Position numbers and translations under genes: made by a program | Shown: positions 15,138 to 17,512 of the stretch, piece by piece | Layout: every line of letters starts with the position of its first letter | How positions within the stretch are numbered: the stretch's first letter is position 1 | The notes under the pieces: generated by a model | Told to the model about the DNA's origin: nothing | What the model saw: only the letters and a program-made list of their open reading frames with translations | Databases searched by the model: none | From: CAYJKB01 sp964370625 | GTDB lineage: Bacteria; Bacillota; Clostridia; Oscillospirales; Butyricicoccaceae | Direction: 5' to 3' | Assembly (NCBI GenBank): GCA_964370625.1 | Contig: CAYJKB010000044.1 | Span: forward strand, 1 to 17,512 | Length of the DNA stretch: 17,512 nucleotides

Positions 15138-17471
15138 ATGCAAATGCCAATTTGTGCAAGATGTAATAAAAATCTTGCAGTTGTATTTATTACTAAAATG
15201 GAAGCAGGCCAACAAAAAAATGAAGGCTTGTGTATTAAATGTGCTCAAGAACTTGGATTTAAGCCACTTGATGGATTAATGCAAAGCATGGGCATGAATG
15301 AAGAAGAAGCGAATGCTTTAATTGAACAAATGAATGGTTTAGATGCTAATGAAATGTTAGATGGGCTTATGCCTGTTGGTGCATTTGATGGTGATGGCGA
15401 AGGAGAATCTGACGAAGATTTAACAAAAGATGGACAAAATATTATTGAAAAGATTTTTGGTAATATGGGCAACATGGGTGGCGCTTTTGCTGAAAAACCT
15501 AAAGGTGAAGAAACTTCTCAAGATACTCGTAAAAAGCAATCTAATAAAGAAGAAAAAAAACGTAAATTCCTTAAAAATTATTGTACAGATTTAACAGCAA
15601 AAGCTCGTAATGGGAAAATTGATAATATTATTGGCAGAGAAGAAGAAACTCGCCGAGTTATTCAAATATTAAACCGTAGACAAAAGAATAATCCTTGTTT
15701 AATTGGTGAGCCTGGTGTTGGTAAAACAGCCGTTGCAGAAGGTTTAGCGTGCCTTATTGCACAAGGAAAAGTACCATATAAATTAAAAGATAAAGAAATT
15801 CAGCTTTTAGACCTTACATCACTTGTTGCTGGAACACAATTTCGTGGACAATTTGAAAGCCGTATGAAAGGGCTTATTGACGAAGTTCGTACACTTGGCA
15901 ATATTATATTAGTTATCGATGAGGTGCATAACCTTGTTGGTGCTGGTGATGCTGAAGGTGCTATGAATGCTGCAAATATATTAAAGCCTGCTTTATCTCG
16001 TGGAGAAATTCAAGTGATAGGTGCTACTACCTTTGCAGAATATAGAAAACATATAGAAAAAGATGCAGCACTTGAAAGACGTTTTCAACCTGTAACTATT
16101 AATGAACCTTCTATTGACCAAAGCACAGAAATTTTAAGAGGAATTAAATCTTATTATGAAGATTATCATACAGTAGTAATTTCTGATGATATTTGTAAAC
16201 GTGCAGTTTCATTATCAGAACGTTATATTACAGATAGATTTTTGCCAGATAAAGCTATTGATTTAATTGATGAAGCTTGTTCTGAAATTAATCTTAAAAA
16301 TGAAGCACTTACAGAAAGTATGTCTATTAGCAAAGAACTTGCACAGCTAGAAAAAGAGAGAGAAGTTGCAATTACGGGTGAACATGATGATAAAATGTAT
16401 GCAAAAATTGCTGAACTTAAAAGTCGTACTATTGTATTAGAAAATAGATTACGAGAGCTTGAAAATACACCTATACCAGTTTTAACTACAGAAGATTTAG
16501 CAGCAGTTATTGAACTTTGGACAAAAATTCCAGCAAGCAAAATTTGTCAAAAAGAAAGTCACAGACTTCTTGATCTTGATGCTCGTATGAAAAAAGAACT
16601 TATAGGACAAAATGAAGCTGTAGATGCTGTGTGTGCTGCTATACGTCGTTCAAGAGCTGGTGTATCACCTAAAAAGAAACCAGTATCATTTATTTTTGTA
16701 GGTCCTACAGGTGTTGGTAAAACTGAGCTTGTGCGTGTATTAACTAATGATTTATTTGACACACCAGAAGCCCTTATTCGTCTTGATATGTCAGAATATA
16801 TGGAAAAACATGCAGTAAGCCGTCTTATTGGTTCTCCTCCTGGATATGTTGGATATGATGAAGCAGGCCAGCTTACTGAAAAAGTTCGTAGAAAACCTCA
16901 TTCAATTATTCTTTTTGATGAAATTGAAAAAGCACATCATGAAGTGCTTAATATTATGTTACAAATTTTAGATGATGGCCGTATTACTGACGCACATGGA
17001 CGTCAAGTTTCATTTGAAAATACTATTATAATTATGACATCAAATGCAGGTTCTGATAAACGTGATGGTGTTGTAGGTTTTGGTAAAACTGTTATAGAAC
17101 AAAATAAAGAAAAAACGATGAAAGCTTTATCAGAGTTTTTGCGTCCTGAATTTATTAATCGTATTGATGAAATTATTCCATTTAATCAATTATCTAAAGA
17201 AGATTTTAACGCAATTGCTGAAATAATGTTAAAACAACTTGCTGAAAATTTAGGCGAACAAGGAATTTCTGTATCATGGAACGAGGATATATTATCTTAT
17301 CTGACTGAAAAATCTTATTCAGTTAAATTTGGTGCTAGAAATATTCGACGTACAATTCAAAAAGATGTTGAAGATGAAATTGCTATGGCAATTATTAGAC
17401 AAGCAGAAAATGAACCTACAGATATTAATATTTATATACAAGATGATAAAATTACAGTTGATGTAAAATAA
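15138..17471 (+). CDS. Clp ATPase (ClpC-like) with N-terminal McsA-type zinc finger
   Basis: A two-ring AAA+ unfoldase of 777 residues that probably feeds ClpP. AAA1 has Walker A GEPGVGKT (190-197), Walker B VIDE (Asp261, Glu262) and arginine finger Arg315. A short coiled middle region (about 385-443) is ClpC-like and much shorter than that of ClpB. AAA2 has Walker A GPTGVGKT (522-529), Walker B LFDE (Asp594, Glu595) and sensor 2 Arg734. The loop VGF (646-648) matches the ClpP-docking tripeptide of ClpC. The usual double-repeat Clp N domain is absent. Instead there are CxxC pairs Cys6/Cys9 and Cys32/Cys35 resembling the first zinc finger of McsA, then an acidic, Met- and Gly-rich linker to about 140. 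GGAG (15124-15127) sets the start. clpC is the nearest named relative, but I leave the symbol blank because of the different N terminus. Confidence 0.9.
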   Translation: MQMPICARCNKNLAVVFITKMEAGQQKNEGLCIKCAQELGFKPLDGLMQSMGMNEEEANALIEQMNGLDANEMLDGLMPVGAFDGDGEGESDEDLTKDGQNIIEKIFGNMGNMGGAFAEKPKGEETSQDTRKKQSNKEEKKRKFLKNYCTDLTAKARNGKIDNIIGREEETRRVIQILNRRQKNNPCLIGEPGVGKTAVAEGLACLIAQGKVPYKLKDKEIQLLDLTSLVAGTQFRGQFESRMKGLIDEVRTLGNIILVIDEVHNLVGAGDAEGAMNAANILKPALSRGEIQVIGATTFAEYRKHIEKDAALERRFQPVTINEPSIDQSTEILRGIKSYYEDYHTVVISDDICKRAVSLSERYITDRFLPDKAIDLIDEACSEINLKNEALTESMSISKELAQLEKEREVAITGEHDDKMYAKIAELKSRTIVLENRLRELENTPIPVLTTEDLAAVIELWTKIPASKICQKESHRLLDLDARMKKELIGQNEAVDAVCAAIRRSRAGVSPKKKPVSFIFVGPTGVGKTELVRVLTNDLFDTPEALIRLDMSEYMEKHAVSRLIGSPPGYVGYDEAGQLTEKVRRKPHSIILFDEIEKAHHEVLNIMLQILDDGRITDAHGRQVSFENTIIIMTSNAGSDKRDGVVGFGKTVIEQNKEKTMKALSEFLRPEFINRIDEIIPFNQLSKEDFNAIAEIMLKQLAENLGEQGISVSWNEDILSYLTEKSYSVKFGARNIRRTIQKDVEDEIAMAIIRQAENEPTDINIYIQDDKITVDVK

Positions 17472-17477
17472 AATTTC

Positions 17478-17512
17478 GGGGTGTGACACAATTTGTCACA
17501 CCCCTCTTATTT
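17478..17512 (+). terminator. Terminator after the Clp gene
   Basis: A perfect 11-bp stem GGGGTGTGACA (17478-17488) pairs with TGTCACACCCC (17494-17504) around CAATT. A T-rich tail TCTTATTT runs to the end of the window. The stem is strong and the T tract somewhat broken. It begins seven bases after the clp stop. Confidence 0.88.

Noticed and set aside
1..17512. CRISPR arrays, tRNA, rRNA genes or a transposase/phage system
   Set aside because: No regularly spaced direct repeats, tRNA cloverleaf, rRNA segment or transposase/integrase motif was recognised on either strand by eye.

Overview
The window is an AT-rich, origin-proximal stretch of a low-GC Gram-positive genome. Every convincing gene lies on the + strand. 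The order S4-domain protein (yaaA/rlbA type), recF, DUF370 (remB type), gyrB, gyrA is the core normally found just downstream of dnaA-dnaN in Bacillota. The second half joins an ECF transporter module, truA, a DUF5711-like protein, a CvpA-like protein and a Clp ATPase with a McsA-like zinc finger. From memory that neighbourhood fits Clostridia, probably Oscillospirales/Ruminococcaceae; this placement is inference. A run of exactly 100 Ns at 4592-4691 marks a scaffolded draft assembly, possibly from a metagenome.

Layout: 2-172, tail of the S4 protein; 220-1338, recF with a strong terminator; 1339-2169, a long non-coding region mostly filled by a near-palindromic repeat of about 500 bp; 2170-4416, remB-like gene and gyrB; 4417-4873, a second copy of the same repeat family, interrupted by the gap; 4874-7916, gyrA and an overlapping rnhA; 7917-8260, a third hairpin-rich element with short terminal inverted repeats; 8261-8728, a small lipoprotein and its terminator; 8971-15034, a tightly packed operon behind a good sigma-A-type promoter (23S rRNA methyltransferase-like, ecfA1, ecfA2, ecfT, truA, DUF5711-like, cvpA-like), nearly all with overlapping or abutting ends; 15138-17471, a Clp ATPase with its own promoter, closed by a GC-rich terminator.

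The first half serves replication-linked functions: RecF in gap repair, gyrase in supercoiling, RNase HI in removing RNA:DNA hybrids. The second half mixes RNA modification (methyltransferase, TruA), vitamin or metal uptake energising (EcfA1/A2/T with no substrate-binding S component here), envelope proteins of unknown role, and protein quality control.

The most unusual content is the set of intergenic palindromic elements. Copy 1 (about 1447-1949) is an imperfect inverted repeat over almost its whole length, with further hairpins nested inside each arm. Copy 2 (gyrB-gyrA) matches its left arm at 53 of 63 positions, and the only differences inside the two nested stems form one compensatory base-pair change. 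The third element (7978-8186) shares the terminal core TGGATTT and an exact 14-mer with copy 1. These look like a family of non-autonomous, structure-conserved mobile or RNA elements.
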